64,000 bases of DNA. Source: Pinibacter sp031553495. Lineage in GTDB: Bacteria > Bacteroidota > Bacteroidia > Chitinophagales > Chitinophagaceae. Position numbers and translations under genes: made by a program. The stretch lies in NCBI GenBank assembly GCA_031553495.1, contig JAVBLN010000005.1, positions 3,500-67,499 of the forward strand, given 5' to 3'. Positions 7,988 to 17,183 of this stretch are shown one piece after another (the first letter of the stretch is position 1; the number at the start of each line of letters is the position of its first letter). The notes beneath the pieces are model-generated. The model searched no databases and had not been told where the DNA came from. It saw only the letters and a program-made list of their open reading frames with translations.

Positions 7988-8956
7988 TTGAGAGAAGCGC
8001 AATTCATAAAAAAAAATAAAGACCGCTGGTTACACATGCAGGTAACCCCGGGAACCCAGCCGGATGAAATGGCTAACGAATTTATTCAACTGGTGGAAGA
8101 CCTTGGGTATAGTAAAACATTTTATCCAAAAAGTAAGGTAACAAAATACCTTAATACTGAGGCCGGTAAGCGATACTTAAGTATTTATCAAAACCAGAGA
8201 CTATCTTTTTCGAGGATAAAAAGTTTTTTTGCAACTGACCTGCCATTGACTGTTGCAAAGCATTTCAACGTTTTATTTATAAGTTTTTTACTTTTTGTAA
8301 TTTTTTTGGCGATAGGTTTCTTCTCTGCTCATAATGATGAAACCTTTGTGCGGCAGATATTAGGAGACGATTATGTAAATATGACTGAACGGAATATTCA
8401 GGAAGGGCGTCCTTTTGGCGTATACGGTTATGGAAACGAGTTCCTGAGCTTTTGCTATATTTTTATCAACAACGTTTTAGTGTCTTTAAAAGAATTTGCG
8501 GGCGGCATTTTGCTTGGTATTCCTACGGTTTATTATGGATTGATGTACAACTCGATAATGGTGGGTGCTTTTGAATATTTGTTTTACAGCAAAGGCTTGA
8601 TGAACGATAGTTTATTAACCATTATGATTCATGGCACACTGGAGCTATCCACATTTGTAATTTCGGCGGCATCGGGATTGGTATTGGCTAAGAGCTGGTT
8701 ATTTCCTGGTACAAAAAGCAGGATCGCGGCGTTGAAACAAGGTGCAAAAGAAGGCCTGATCATTGCGTTATCAAATGTGCCGACATTATTGATCGCTGCT
8801 TTTTTTGAAGGGTTTCTTACCCGTCATGCAGACATGCCTATTTGGCTTAAACTATTCATTATAACTGTGTCATTAAGTTTTGTAATCGGTTATTACATTA
8901 TTTATCCAATAAAACTTGTGAGGCAACAAAAGAGGGAGGCGATACGATCATTATGA
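7988..8956 (+). CDS. Stage II sporulation protein M (SpoIIM)-like membrane protein
   Basis: A 322-residue integral membrane protein. It starts at a TTG codon at 7988, giving MREAQFIKKNKDRW, the typical beginning of this family, so TTG is preferred over later ATG codons. After a ~90-residue soluble part there are about six membrane segments, including VLFISFLLFVIFLAIGFF and a pair near residues 270-310. The organism is not a sporulator by any gene seen here. In Bacteroidota this family goes with MoxR and DUF58 genes and its role is unknown. Its stop overlaps the start of the DUF4129 gene by four bases (ATGA), so the two are translationally coupled. Confidence 0.85.
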   Translation: MREAQFIKKNKDRWLHMQVTPGTQPDEMANEFIQLVEDLGYSKTFYPKSKVTKYLNTEAGKRYLSIYQNQRLSFSRIKSFFATDLPLTVAKHFNVLFISFLLFVIFLAIGFFSAHNDETFVRQILGDDYVNMTERNIQEGRPFGVYGYGNEFLSFCYIFINNVLVSLKEFAGGILLGIPTVYYGLMYNSIMVGAFEYLFYSKGLMNDSLLTIMIHGTLELSTFVISAASGLVLAKSWLFPGTKSRIAALKQGAKEGLIIALSNVPTLLIAAFFEGFLTRHADMPIWLKLFIITVSLSFVIGYYIIYPIKLVRQQKREAIRSL

Positions 8957-9819
8957 AAAAGATATTCAACTTTTCATCACTTTCCTTAGCTGTTTTCGGT
9001 TGCCTGTTTTTTTTATGTAGTACCTTAAATAGTCATGCACAGCAAGTGTCTCCGCGAATTGAAGACACTGAAGATACTGTAAGCGACTACCGGGAGCCAA
9101 AGCACTTATATGATTCTTCTGAAAGATTTTTCAATGAAAGATATTTTGATGAACCATTCCGGATAGAAAAAAATTCAGGAACATCATTATCATTTTCTAA
9201 AATCGACTCATTAAAAAGCGAAAAAGATTTCTGGTATGTAAACGCCATTGAAAAGTATAAAGAAAAGCAACGTGCCTACTTAGAGAATTACGGCGAAGGA
9301 AGAAAAGGCGGCAGCGAATCTATTGAGGAACCCGGTGGAATAGTTATAGGCAGAGGCTTACAGAGAATTATTTTGATCGCGTCCATTGTTATTTTTCTTG
9401 CAGCAATCGTTTATTTCCTGATGAGTAATAAGGTAGGATTTTTTGCACCACGCAATAAAAAATTTGATGATGAGAACGATGAGTTGGAAATTGGTGATAA
9501 TATTTTCACCTTACATTACCAGGAGCTTTTAAATAAAGCGCTTAAGGAAAACAACTACCGGCTTGCCACACGCATTTTATTTCTGCAAACATTAAAATTA
9601 CTTTCAGAAAATAACATTATTCAATTTAGTGCTGACACTACAAATATTCAATATCTGATACAATTACGGGGCACCGCTTATTACGATGATTTTTTTAAAG
9701 TAACCCGTCATTACGAATATGTGTGGTATGGCAAATTTGATATCGCAAAAAACACATACGATATAATCAGCAACGATTTTTCCACAATGCAAAAAAGAAT
9801 TATCCCATCCTATGATTAA
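8953..9819 (+). CDS. DUF4129-type membrane protein
   Basis: A 288-residue protein with an N-terminal signal peptide ending near HAQQ at residues 29-32. A ~100-residue acidic outer part follows, then one membrane span at about residues 137-157 (RIILIASIVIFLAAIVYFLM) and a soluble C-terminal domain. That domain has the DUF4129 pattern of paired helices (YQELLNKALKENNYRLATRILFLQTL). DUF4129 is known from transglutaminase-like and MoxR-associated operons. It overlaps both neighbours by a few bases, so it is made as part of the operon. The family match comes from context and the C-terminal helices. Confidence 0.75.
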   Translation: MKKIFNFSSLSLAVFGCLFFLCSTLNSHAQQVSPRIEDTEDTVSDYREPKHLYDSSERFFNERYFDEPFRIEKNSGTSLSFSKIDSLKSEKDFWYVNAIEKYKEKQRAYLENYGEGRKGGSESIEEPGGIVIGRGLQRIILIASIVIFLAAIVYFLMSNKVGFFAPRNKKFDDENDELEIGDNIFTLHYQELLNKALKENNYRLATRILFLQTLKLLSENNIIQFSADTTNIQYLIQLRGTAYYDDFFKVTRHYEYVWYGKFDIAKNTYDIISNDFSTMQKRIIPSYD

Positions 9820-11029
9820 GTATTGGCCATATATGCTTGTTGGCGTTGCTGTTGTGCTGGCGCTTATATTTGTTCCTATCAAAAAAGAAAAACGCTTTGA
9901 TGCAAGAATAACACTCAATACAAAAGATAAAATTCCTTTTGGAACAAATGTGTCTTACTCATTATTGTCAAAACTTTTTCCTACAGCTAAAGTAAGTGTC
10001 AACAAGGATGAACCCGGCAGTTGGAAAAAACTTGATGAGGACACGAATAAACAAGTGCTGATCATTGTGGCTAAAAATTTTGCTCCCACCGAAGATGAGT
10101 TGGATTACATTATAGGCTTCGCGCAAAAAGGCAACTATGTTTTTATCAGCGCTATTAATTACAACAGCCTTGCCGGTGAAGTATTTAAGATCAGGCAGGA
10201 ATTTAATAACGATTATCCTTTTATTTTGAATAATGATGTAACCGGTATAGATTCCTTTTTTGTAAAATTTGATTCATCCACATTTCACCAGCCGCTTTCA
10301 TTTTCATGTCCTGGTTATTCATACGATAATTCTTTTACGGAATATGACTCTTCATTCACCTATCCATTGGGGTATTCCATGAAGGGCAGTCCCAACCTGC
10401 TGGCTATGCACACAATTGACGGAACCATTTACCTGCATTCGGCGCCGCTTACGTTTTCAAATCTTTTCGTGTTGTACAAAAATAATTACAAGTATCTCGA
10501 ACAGATCGCATCATTGGTGCCGGTAAAGCCCACACAGGTTGTATGGGATGAATATTATTTATACTCACGCAAAAGAAACGATACTAAACCGGAGGGTCTG
10601 CTTTCCATAATGCTGGCGTATCCTAATTTTAAATGGGCTTTTTGGATTACACTAATAGTATTGGGCATATATGTTATTACTGAAAGCAAACGCAAACAAC
10701 GTCAAATTCCGGAGTATAAAAAGCCTGCAAATGAGCATATGGAGTTTATTTACACTGTAGGAAAATTGTATTTTGAAAAAGGAGATCATCTTAATCTGGC
10801 TGCAAAAATGACACAGTTTTTCCTGGAGCACATTCGCAGTAAATACAAGATTAGCACAGCATACATTAATGCTGATTTTTCAACTGTGCTATCAATGAAA
10901 ACCGGTATAACCAAAGAGGAAGCGGATTCAATTGTTCACTATATACAACAAACACAAATGGGATCCATCAATCAAGATGACCTTCAGCATTTTTATAACC
11001 ACTTAGAAAATTTTTACAAAAAAGCCTGA
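9812..11029 (+). CDS. DUF4350-type membrane protein
   Basis: A 405-residue protein with a membrane anchor at residues 6-21 and a second span at about 277-294 (WAFWITLIVLGIYVITES). The outer region between them contains ILIIVAKNFAPTEDELDYI and GNYVFISAINYNSL, the pattern of the DUF4350 domain (Rossmann-like, ligand unknown). A helical C-terminal part follows on the cytoplasmic side. It starts inside the end of the DUF4129 gene and ends one base before the MoxR gene. The four-gene spacing strongly suggests a single complex in which the AAA+ protein acts on membrane partners. Confidence 0.75.
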   Translation: MIKYWPYMLVGVAVVLALIFVPIKKEKRFDARITLNTKDKIPFGTNVSYSLLSKLFPTAKVSVNKDEPGSWKKLDEDTNKQVLIIVAKNFAPTEDELDYIIGFAQKGNYVFISAINYNSLAGEVFKIRQEFNNDYPFILNNDVTGIDSFFVKFDSSTFHQPLSFSCPGYSYDNSFTEYDSSFTYPLGYSMKGSPNLLAMHTIDGTIYLHSAPLTFSNLFVLYKNNYKYLEQIASLVPVKPTQVVWDEYYLYSRKRNDTKPEGLLSIMLAYPNFKWAFWITLIVLGIYVITESKRKQRQIPEYKKPANEHMEFIYTVGKLYFEKGDHLNLAAKMTQFFLEHIRSKYKISTAYINADFSTVLSMKTGITKEEADSIVHYIQQTQMGSINQDDLQHFYNHLENFYKKA

Positions 11030-11030
11030 T

Positions 11031-12008
11031 ATGGAAGAAACATTATTTGAACAACGGATAAATATACACGAGCTTAATAAAGCAGTGGCAAGCCTGCAGG
11101 ATGAGATCAAAAAAATTATTGTTGGCCAGCACGAAATGGTGCACCTGATTATTACGGCAATTCTTGCAGACGGGCACGTGCTGATCGAAGGTGTGCCCGG
11201 TGTGGCTAAAACTCTTGCGGCAAGGCTTGTAGCAAAAAGTTTGCAAACAGGTTTCAGCCGTATTCAATTTACACCCGACCTTATGCCAAGTGATGTGCTC
11301 GGAACAAATATTTTCAATCCGGGAAATACGAGTTTTGAATTTAAGCGCGGCCCCATTTTTAGCAACATAGTATTGATTGATGAAATTAACCGTGCTCCGG
11401 CAAAAACGCAGGCGGCGCTGTTTGAAGTGATGGAAGAAAAACAAGTGACAATCGATGGCATCACTCACAAGATGGATTCTCCATTTATGGTGCTGGCTAC
11501 ACAAAATCCGATTGAACAGGAAGGTACGTATCGCTTACCCGAAGCGCAACTTGACCGTTTCCTGTTTAAAATAAAAGTGCCCTACCCTTCTGAAACCGAA
11601 GAGCTGACTATATTGCAGCGATTCGGAGCAATGGATAATGAAACTAAGACCAATGCGGTGAATGCAGTAATAAGTACCGAACAAATTATGCACTTGAGGC
11701 AACTGGTGCGCAATGTGATTGCGGAAGAAAAGTTGTTAAGCTATATCGCTAAAATTATAGTGGCCACGCGAACCGACAAATCCATTTATTTAGGAGCATC
11801 ACCAAGGGCTTCGCTGGCTTTGCTGCAGGCGGCAAAAGCAAACGCGGCGATCGCGGGACGCGACTTTATTACACCCGATGATATTGTGTATGCTGCGACG
11901 CCGGTATTGCGACACAGAATTATTTTAACACCCGAAAAAGAAATGGAAGGCGTTGGTGAGGATGAAGTTATTTCCAAAGTTGTTCATTCAATTGAAATTC
12001 CAAGATAG
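11031..12008 (+). CDS. MoxR-family AAA+ ATPase
   Basis: A 325-residue AAA+ chaperone. Walker A is GVPGVAKT at residues 54-61, Walker B LIDEIN at 115-120. The sensor-1 area is VLATQNPIEQEGTYRLPEAQLDRF, the usual MoxR block. A lid domain follows, with SPRASLALLQAAKANA. MoxR proteins act as chaperones for von Willebrand-type or DUF58 partner proteins, and the partner here is the DUF58 gene 289 bases downstream. That gap is larger than the others in the operon because a pair of dispersed repeats lies in it. Confidence 0.93.
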   Translation: MEETLFEQRINIHELNKAVASLQDEIKKIIVGQHEMVHLIITAILADGHVLIEGVPGVAKTLAARLVAKSLQTGFSRIQFTPDLMPSDVLGTNIFNPGNTSFEFKRGPIFSNIVLIDEINRAPAKTQAALFEVMEEKQVTIDGITHKMDSPFMVLATQNPIEQEGTYRLPEAQLDRFLFKIKVPYPSETEELTILQRFGAMDNETKTNAVNAVISTEQIMHLRQLVRNVIAEEKLLSYIAKIIVATRTDKSIYLGASPRASLALLQAAKANAAIAGRDFITPDDIVYAATPVLRHRIILTPEKEMEGVGEDEVISKVVHSIEIPR

Positions 12009-12074
12009 AAAAAATGTGTGTGGCAGGTTGAACATCATGCATATTTATTAATAAACGCTGGTACTAGTTCTTGA

Positions 12075-12157
12075 TTTTTTATTATGGGCCCGGCTTTTGT
12101 GCTACTATTAAGCATCGTTGCGTCGCACACTTGTGCGGTAGATATGCTAGTGGGCAG
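12075..12157 (+). repeat. Dispersed repeat, copy 5 (plus, GCGTCGC core)
   Basis: T-tract, GGGCCCGGC box, TGCTACTATTAAGC arm and the core followed by ACACTTGTGCGGTAG. It is the first half of a head-to-head pair between the MoxR and DUF58 genes. Confidence 0.85.
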
Positions 12158-12189
12158 TAGGCAGTAGAGCAACTTTGAGTGAAAACCAT

Positions 12190-12270
12190 CGCTTAATAGA
12201 TATTCTACCGATGAACGAAATGCGACGCAACGATGATGCCATGAAACACCGCAGCCGGTATCAAAAAAAC
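12190..12270 (-). repeat. Dispersed repeat, copy 6 (minus, GCGTCGC core)
   Basis: Partner of copy 5. Its arm is of the CATGGCATCATC type, otherwise found only in copy 21 at 47258. The two members of this pair therefore share the core (ATCGTTGCGTCGCA) but not the arm. Confidence 0.8.
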
Positions 12271-12297
12271 AAGCTGCGTTTAATAAAATCATTGTAA

Positions 12298-13638
12298 ATG
12301 AAAAAACTTTTATACGGTATTTCATTTTATTTAAGCCGGTTATTCTATATCATAATCGGCTGCATCATTGGAGCGTTGCTGCTGGCATTCTTTTTTCCTC
12401 AGTTTTTGCTGATTGGAAAAATGGCTTTGTTGTTTCTTGCAATTGCCACACTGTTGGATCTTTTGCTGGTATATTCAAAGAGAAAGCCATTAACTGCTGA
12501 GCGATTTTGCAATGACAGATTTAGCAACGGTGATGAAAACCATGTAACCATACACCTTCAAAATCATTTAAATTATAAAGCAAACGTTACTATAATAGAA
12601 GAAGCGCCGGTACAGTTTCAGTTAAGCAAATTAACTGCGGATCTTAAAGTTAATGCGAATGATACTATAGATTATATTTACAAGCTAAAGCCAACTGAAC
12701 GTGGTGTGTATAATTTCGGGATCATCAATATTTTGGTTGCCGGCCCGCTAAACCTGGTGGTGCGACATATAAAAAGCGGTGAGGAAAAAGATGTGGCAAC
12801 TTATCCGTCATACATGCAGATGCGCCGCTATCAATTGATGGCAGCCACTAATCAATTAATGGATGCAGGATCGAGGCAGCTTCGCAAAATAGGCAACAGT
12901 CTTGAGTTTGAGCAAATAAAAGAATATGTTTTGGGCGATGATTACAGATCTGTAAACTGGAAGGCATCCGCACGCAAAAACAACCTGATGGTGAACAACT
13001 ACATGGACGAAAGAAGCCAGCAGGTAATTTGTATTATTGATAAAGGCCGCACTATGAAAATGCCTTTTGAAGGTATGACTTTGCTTGATTATGCTATTAA
13101 TGCAACGCTTGTATTAAGCAACATAGTTTTGCTAAAACAAGACAAAGCAGGCCTTATTACATTCGCGAAGAAAAACGGGCAAATCGTAATGCCGGATAAA
13201 AAAGGCTCGCAGCTTGGCCTAATACTGGAAAGCCTTTATCGTCAGCAAACCGATTTTATGGATAGCGATTTTGAAAACCTTTATACCAATATCCGTTACA
13301 AAATAAAGCAAAGAAGTTTGTTGATCCTTTTTACCAATTTCGAAAATATGTACAGCCTGGAAAGGCAATTGCCATACTTAAAAAAGCTTGCGAATCACCA
13401 TGCGCTGTTAGTAATATTTTTTGAGAATACAGAGCTTAATTCTTTCCTTAATAAAAAAGCGCACACGCTTGAAGATATTTATACCACTACTATTGCCGGC
13501 AAATTCGCATTTGAGAAAAAACAAATTGTAAAAGAGTTGCAAAAGAACGGCATCATGTCATTGCTCACGGAACCCGATAAACTAACGGTAAATGCGTTGA
13601 ACAGGTACCTGGAAATTAAAGCAAGACGGATTTATTAA
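12298..13638 (+). CDS. DUF58 domain protein (MoxR partner)
   Basis: A 446-residue membrane-anchored protein with two hydrophobic segments at about residues 8-30 and 36-60. An immunoglobulin-like middle region follows, then the DUF58 block GDDYRSVNWKASARKNNLMV near residue 218, and a von Willebrand A-like fold with VICIIDKGRTM. The canonical DxSxS-type metal site is reduced to DKGRT. This is common in DUF58 and leaves metal binding uncertain. The MoxR ATPase upstream is the expected partner. I begin at the ATG at 12298, straight after the repeat pair and directly before the first membrane segment. Confidence 0.88.
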   Translation: MKKLLYGISFYLSRLFYIIIGCIIGALLLAFFFPQFLLIGKMALLFLAIATLLDLLLVYSKRKPLTAERFCNDRFSNGDENHVTIHLQNHLNYKANVTIIEEAPVQFQLSKLTADLKVNANDTIDYIYKLKPTERGVYNFGIINILVAGPLNLVVRHIKSGEEKDVATYPSYMQMRRYQLMAATNQLMDAGSRQLRKIGNSLEFEQIKEYVLGDDYRSVNWKASARKNNLMVNNYMDERSQQVICIIDKGRTMKMPFEGMTLLDYAINATLVLSNIVLLKQDKAGLITFAKKNGQIVMPDKKGSQLGLILESLYRQQTDFMDSDFENLYTNIRYKIKQRSLLILFTNFENMYSLERQLPYLKKLANHHALLVIFFENTELNSFLNKKAHTLEDIYTTTIAGKFAFEKKQIVKELQKNGIMSLLTEPDKLTVNALNRYLEIKARRIY

Positions 13639-13695
13639 CGGATAACAAAGAATACTACTTCAATACTTCAATAATCAATAATTCAATAATTAACC

Positions 13696-14598
13696 ATGCA
13701 AACTACAAACAATATACTTATGATAAGGCCGGTGCATTTTGGATATAATGCGCAAACTGCCGTAAACAACGCGTTTCAGATAGCTGGCAATGACAAGGAC
13801 GTGCAGCAAAAAGCGCTTGTTGAATTTGATGATTTTGTTACACTGCTACGAAGCAACGGCGTAAATGTTATAGTTGTAGAAGATACGCCTGATCCGCATA
13901 CACCGGATTCAATATTTCCTAACAATTGGGTTTCGTTTCATTCAAATGGCACTGTGATACTATACCCAATGTATGCGGAAAACCGCAGGCTGGAACGTAA
14001 GCCGCATGTGCTGCAGGCTGTAAAGCAGCAATTTTCAATTGATCGTTTTATCGATCTCTCGCAATACGAATCGCAAAGCATTTTTTTGGAAGGCACAGGC
14101 AGCATGGTTTTAGACAGAGATCGCAAAATTGCATACGCCTGCATTTCACCTCGTACAAATAAAAAAGTGTTAGATGATTTTTGTGTGCAGGCCAATTATA
14201 CGTCGGAAACATTTGAAGCCGTTGATCAAAACGGACTACCAATTTATCATACCAATGTAATGATGTGCGTGGCTGATAAATATGTTGTTATTTGTTTGGA
14301 TACCATCCACATTGCTGAAGAAAGAAAACATGTGATAGATACAATAAAGAGAACGGGAAAAGCAATTGTAGAAATAACAATGGATCAGGTGAATCATTTT
14401 GCCGGCAATATGCTGCAGGTGGCAGATAATAATGGCGAAAAAATATTAGTAATGTCGTCGCAGGCATATGAATCGCTTACGCAAGAACAAGTAAACATTC
14501 TGACATCACTCAACCGCATTTTACATTCACCATTAACGACCATTGAAAAAAACGGTGGTGGCAGTGCAAGGTGTATGATGGCGGAAATACACTTGTAG
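13696..14598 (+). CDS. ctlX: CtlX-type citrulline/arginine hydrolase (amidinotransferase fold)
   Basis: A 300-residue member of the guanidino-group modifying superfamily. The acidic motif is TPDSIFPNNW at about residues 71-80, the substrate-binding SxExTGSMVLDR region is near 130-140, and the general-base His is in YHTNVMM. The catalytic Cys293 sits in GGGSARCMM near the C-terminus. These match the family annotated as citrulline utilisation hydrolase CtlX, close to arginine deiminase and dimethylarginine hydrolase. No other arginine-catabolism gene lies beside it. The closest neighbours are DUF58 upstream and the ECF sigma locus downstream. The fold is certain and the substrate is inferred. 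Confidence 0.85.
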   Translation: MQTTNNILMIRPVHFGYNAQTAVNNAFQIAGNDKDVQQKALVEFDDFVTLLRSNGVNVIVVEDTPDPHTPDSIFPNNWVSFHSNGTVILYPMYAENRRLERKPHVLQAVKQQFSIDRFIDLSQYESQSIFLEGTGSMVLDRDRKIAYACISPRTNKKVLDDFCVQANYTSETFEAVDQNGLPIYHTNVMMCVADKYVVICLDTIHIAEERKHVIDTIKRTGKAIVEITMDQVNHFAGNMLQVADNNGEKILVMSSQAYESLTQEQVNILTSLNRILHSPLTTIEKNGGGSARCMMAEIHL

Positions 14599-14700
14599 AA
14601 TTGAAGTTGAAAGTGATGTATGATTACGAATTACTATGAGAAATTTTAGAAACCAATTTTACCTTTCTAATTAATTGATCAGGTCAGTATGTAGGACGTG

Positions 14701-14778
14701 TTTTTATTATGGGCCGGGCGGCATTGCTACTATTAAGCTTTTGTTGCGTCGCACACTTCAGCGGTTTGTTCGCTATGG
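14701..14778 (+). repeat. Dispersed repeat, copy 7 (plus, GCGTCGC core)
   Basis: TTTTTATTATGGGCCGGGC, arm TGCTACTATTAAGC, core, then ACACTTCAGCGG and GTTCGCTAT. It lies between the convergent ctlX and sigma-factor genes. Confidence 0.85.
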
Positions 14779-14823
14779 TGCATAAAACAAAATTTCGTTC
14801 TGTTTATTGACCTGGTTAATTTT

Positions 14824-15474
14824 TCAAAAAAACAACCACTGCTTTAATGTGGCATTCAGATTACGAATAACGCCACGAAGCTTTTCCTGGTTAAGGGTAT
14901 AAGTATCTCCGGCAGTTTTTTCTTTTGCATCTGAAAGATATTTACGTAAATGTTTAAGCGCAACTGTAATTTGATTTTCTACAGTACGTTTTGAAATCTT
15001 CAGCTTGTCGGCAATTTCGGTATTTGACAAATTTTCTTTTCTGCTTAATAAAAATATTTCTCTGCAGCGAGCTGGAAGCGCCTGAAGCTGTTCATCCACC
15101 TGATGTTCGAGTTCAGTATAAATAATACTGTCTAATCCTTTATTCAATTCATACACACTATTTTCCATTTCTTCCGGCTGCATGAAAATAACCCGCTGAT
15201 GTTTTTCTTTTTGCAATCTTGCATATATACTGTAGCGTGTAGCGGCAGTCAAGTAATTTTTAAAATTCTTTATTTCAAGTTCTTTTCGTTTATTCCACAA
15301 CGTTAGGAATAAATCATGTACAATTTCTTCGCAGATATTTGTGTCGCCAATATATTTTTGAGAAGTTTTGTAAAGTCTGGCCCAATAACGATCAAATAAA
15401 ACAATAAATGCGCGGTAATTATCGCAAGCTATTAAAGCCCATAATTCGATATCGCTGAGGGCGTTTAGTTTCAT
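14824..15474 (-). CDS. ECF-type RNA polymerase sigma factor (Bacteroides expansion family)
   Basis: A 216-residue sigma factor with sigma-2 at about residues 20-90 (VLFDRYWARLYKTSQ, EEIVHDLFLTLW) and sigma-4 at about 130-180. The helix-turn-helix is LSNTEIADKLKISKRTVENQ. It lies divergent to a fecR gene, then susC and susD, the standard arrangement in which an outer-membrane receptor with an STN domain signals through the FecR anti-sigma protein to the sigma factor. A 35-residue C-terminal tail after sigma-4 is a common extension in this family. The second fecR-susC-susD set at 30-37 kb has no sigma gene beside it. Confidence 0.92.
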   Translation of the reverse strand: MKLNALSDIELWALIACDNYRAFIVLFDRYWARLYKTSQKYIGDTNICEEIVHDLFLTLWNKRKELEIKNFKNYLTAATRYSIYARLQKEKHQRVIFMQPEEMENSVYELNKGLDSIIYTELEHQVDEQLQALPARCREIFLLSRKENLSNTEIADKLKISKRTVENQITVALKHLRKYLSDAKEKTAGDTYTLNQEKLRGVIRNLNATLKQWLFF

Positions 15475-15511
15475 AAAGCAATTAATTACATGTAATCAAA
15501 GTTACACTAAA

Positions 15512-15577
15512 AGCATTGTTTTTTTTGCAAATTATGTGTGTGTGGTGTTAAAAATGTACTCTATTATATGTAGAAGG
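15512..15577 (+). promoter_or_regulatory. Motif shared upstream of both fecR genes (probable ECF promoter)
   Basis: The stretch carries AGCATT, a T-tract, AAATTATGTGTGTGTG, AAAAATG, ACTCTAT and TAGARGGC, and almost the same string occurs at 30009-30071. It ends 209 bases before fecR 1, against 231 bases for fecR 2. The rest of the two leaders is unrelated, so the block looks selected. It is probably the promoter read by the sigma factor encoded at 14824. It also lies in the upstream region of the sigma gene. The remainder of the 310-base gap shows no gene. Confidence 0.6.
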
Positions 15578-15785
15578 CAGCTTCGCAGACTTACTGATGA
15601 TTGAATTTTACTTCATTGATGTTGCTAGTCTTCATTCTTGTACACGTTAGGATTATATATAATCCATAGTGCAGCTTTTAAGGTCTGATTACCGTGTTCG
15701 CACCATAAGGTCAGAATCAATTTGCCCATATTCCCTTGCAAAGAACGTAGTAGAAAGCTAGTTGATATTAATATATTAAGTACTA

Positions 15786-16922
15786 ATGAAACAACAGGAA
15801 TATTTGAACTTATATGAAAAGTATTTAAAAGGCGAAGCCACAGAGAAAGAAATAAACATGCTTTTAAATTATGTAGATGATTTTGCACTGATAGAACCTA
15901 AGCAATATGAGCTACATAGCAGGGATTATAACAATGCCAGAAGAAAAGTTTTAAAACAGTTGCGAAAAAAAATCAGGCAACAAAAAATTGTTAAGATTCG
16001 TAGACTATGGGGAACTGTAGCGGCCGCTTCTATAATAATATTTATTGTTATCATTTTTTGGCAACCTCAGCATCGAACTATTCAGCAAAAAAATGAAATA
16101 GCGCAACAGCATAGTCAAAATACAAACTCTACCTTGGTTAAATTTGATAATGGAAAGGTGATCGCATTGGATGATGTGCCGGATGGAACTATTTTTCAAC
16201 AAGGAAATATTTCCATAGAGAAACAGCAAAATGGAATATTGAAATACCTCTATACCGAAATATCACATACTACTAAAATTGATACGAGTACTATCATTAC
16301 ACCTCATGGTACTACATACAAAGTGATACTTCCGGATGGCTCCACAATTTGGCTGAATGCAGCTACATCACTGCGGTTTCCAATAGCATTTAATAGTTAT
16401 GAACGAAAAGTTTATTTATCGGGTGAAGCGTATTTTGAGGTAGCTAAGAATAAAGGCAAACCTTTCATTGTAAAATTCAAAAATGAAGAAGTGGAAGTGT
16501 TGGGCACTCATTTTAATATTATGGCATATAGTGATGAACAGACGGCGAAGACAACTCTTGTGGAAGGATCAGTGAGAATTGTAAGAAATAGTAATAGTAA
16601 AATATTACTGCCGGGACAACAAGCAGAGACTGATAACCTTACCGATAATATTACCATACGCGAACCTATTATTCAGAATGAAATTTCTTGGAAAGAGGGC
16701 TATTATATTTTCAGAGATGCCAGCATTGAAACCATTATGAAACAAGTTCAGCGGTGGCATGATATAGAAGTTGTATACCAGGGTGATTTATCAAAGGAAC
16801 ACTTTGGAGGCCGCATATCAAAGTATGAAAATATTAACGAATTACTGAAAAACCTTGAAACAACAGGGACAATACATTTTAAAACAGCAGGTAAAAAAAT
16901 AATCGTTATGAAAAAGAAATAA
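15786..16922 (+). CDS. FecR-family anti-sigma factor 1
   Basis: A 378-residue inner-membrane anti-sigma protein. A cytoplasmic N-terminal part binds the sigma factor. One membrane span lies at about residues 74-93 (TVAAASIIIFIVIIFWQ). The periplasmic FecR domain starts near TTYKVILPDGSTIWLNAATSL's position at ~180, with EAYFEVAKNKGKPF. The C-terminal DUF4974 domain ends in GKKIIVMKK. It receives the signal from the STN domain of the SusC protein next to it and holds the sigma factor at 14824 inactive. A minus repeat copy separates it from susC. It is closely similar in layout to the FecR at 30302. Confidence 0.92.
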   Translation: MKQQEYLNLYEKYLKGEATEKEINMLLNYVDDFALIEPKQYELHSRDYNNARRKVLKQLRKKIRQQKIVKIRRLWGTVAAASIIIFIVIIFWQPQHRTIQQKNEIAQQHSQNTNSTLVKFDNGKVIALDDVPDGTIFQQGNISIEKQQNGILKYLYTEISHTTKIDTSTIITPHGTTYKVILPDGSTIWLNAATSLRFPIAFNSYERKVYLSGEAYFEVAKNKGKPFIVKFKNEEVEVLGTHFNIMAYSDEQTAKTTLVEGSVRIVRNSNSKILLPGQQAETDNLTDNITIREPIIQNEISWKEGYYIFRDASIETIMKQVQRWHDIEVVYQGDLSKEHFGGRISKYENINELLKNLETTGTIHFKTAGKKIIVMKKK

Positions 16923-16955
16923 TACCGGTGTATAATATTGTTTGGGATGTGCACA

Positions 16956-17038
16956 TTGCTCAATAGAATTACTACAGTATAAGAGTGCGACGCAAGTAAA
17001 GCTTAATAGTAGCAATAAAGCCGGGCCCATAAAAAAAA
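16956..17038 (-). repeat. Dispersed repeat, copy 8 (minus, GCGTCGC core)
   Basis: Reads TTGCTCAATAGAATTACTAC, AAGAGTGCGACGC, GCTTAATAGTAGCAATAAAG and GCCGGGCCCAT on the plus strand, ending in an A-tract. It sits between fecR 1 and susC 1, just before the susC leader hairpins. Confidence 0.88.
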
Positions 17039-17078
17039 TATTATGCACCTTAAACTATCCAAAATGATCGCACAAAAA

Positions 17079-17121
17079 ACCGGAAACGTTGGAGCGTTCC
17101 CGGTGATGGCAGATGTGCCAT
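17079..17121 (+). promoter_or_regulatory. Two-hairpin leader of susC 1
   Basis: Hairpin one is 17079-17104: ACCGGAAACG, loop TTGGAG, CGTTCCCGGT, ten pairs with one mismatch. Hairpin two is 17106-17121: ATGGCA, loop GATG, TGCCAT, six perfect pairs. The same layout occurs before susC 2 with compensating changes in both stems. It ends 63 bases before the start codon. It may be an RNA control element or a dyad operator. Confidence 0.65.
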
Positions 17122-17183
17122 GTTAGGCGATTATAATTAGTCTTGCTTATAAACAATTTTTCTAACCATCCTAACATTTACAA

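Noticed and set aside
7927..8037. N-terminal extension of the RDD protein into the divergent gene
   Set aside because: It would overlap the SpoIIM-like gene start. The ATG at 7926 gives a standard RDD start.
7988..8956. Evidence for sporulation from the SpoIIM-like gene
   Set aside because: This family occurs in non-sporulating Bacteroidota next to MoxR and DUF58, and no other sporulation gene is present.
15512..15577. Classical housekeeping promoter (TTTG / TANNTTTG) before fecR 1
   Set aside because: No properly spaced pair was found; the block conserved with fecR 2 is a better candidate and is of ECF type.
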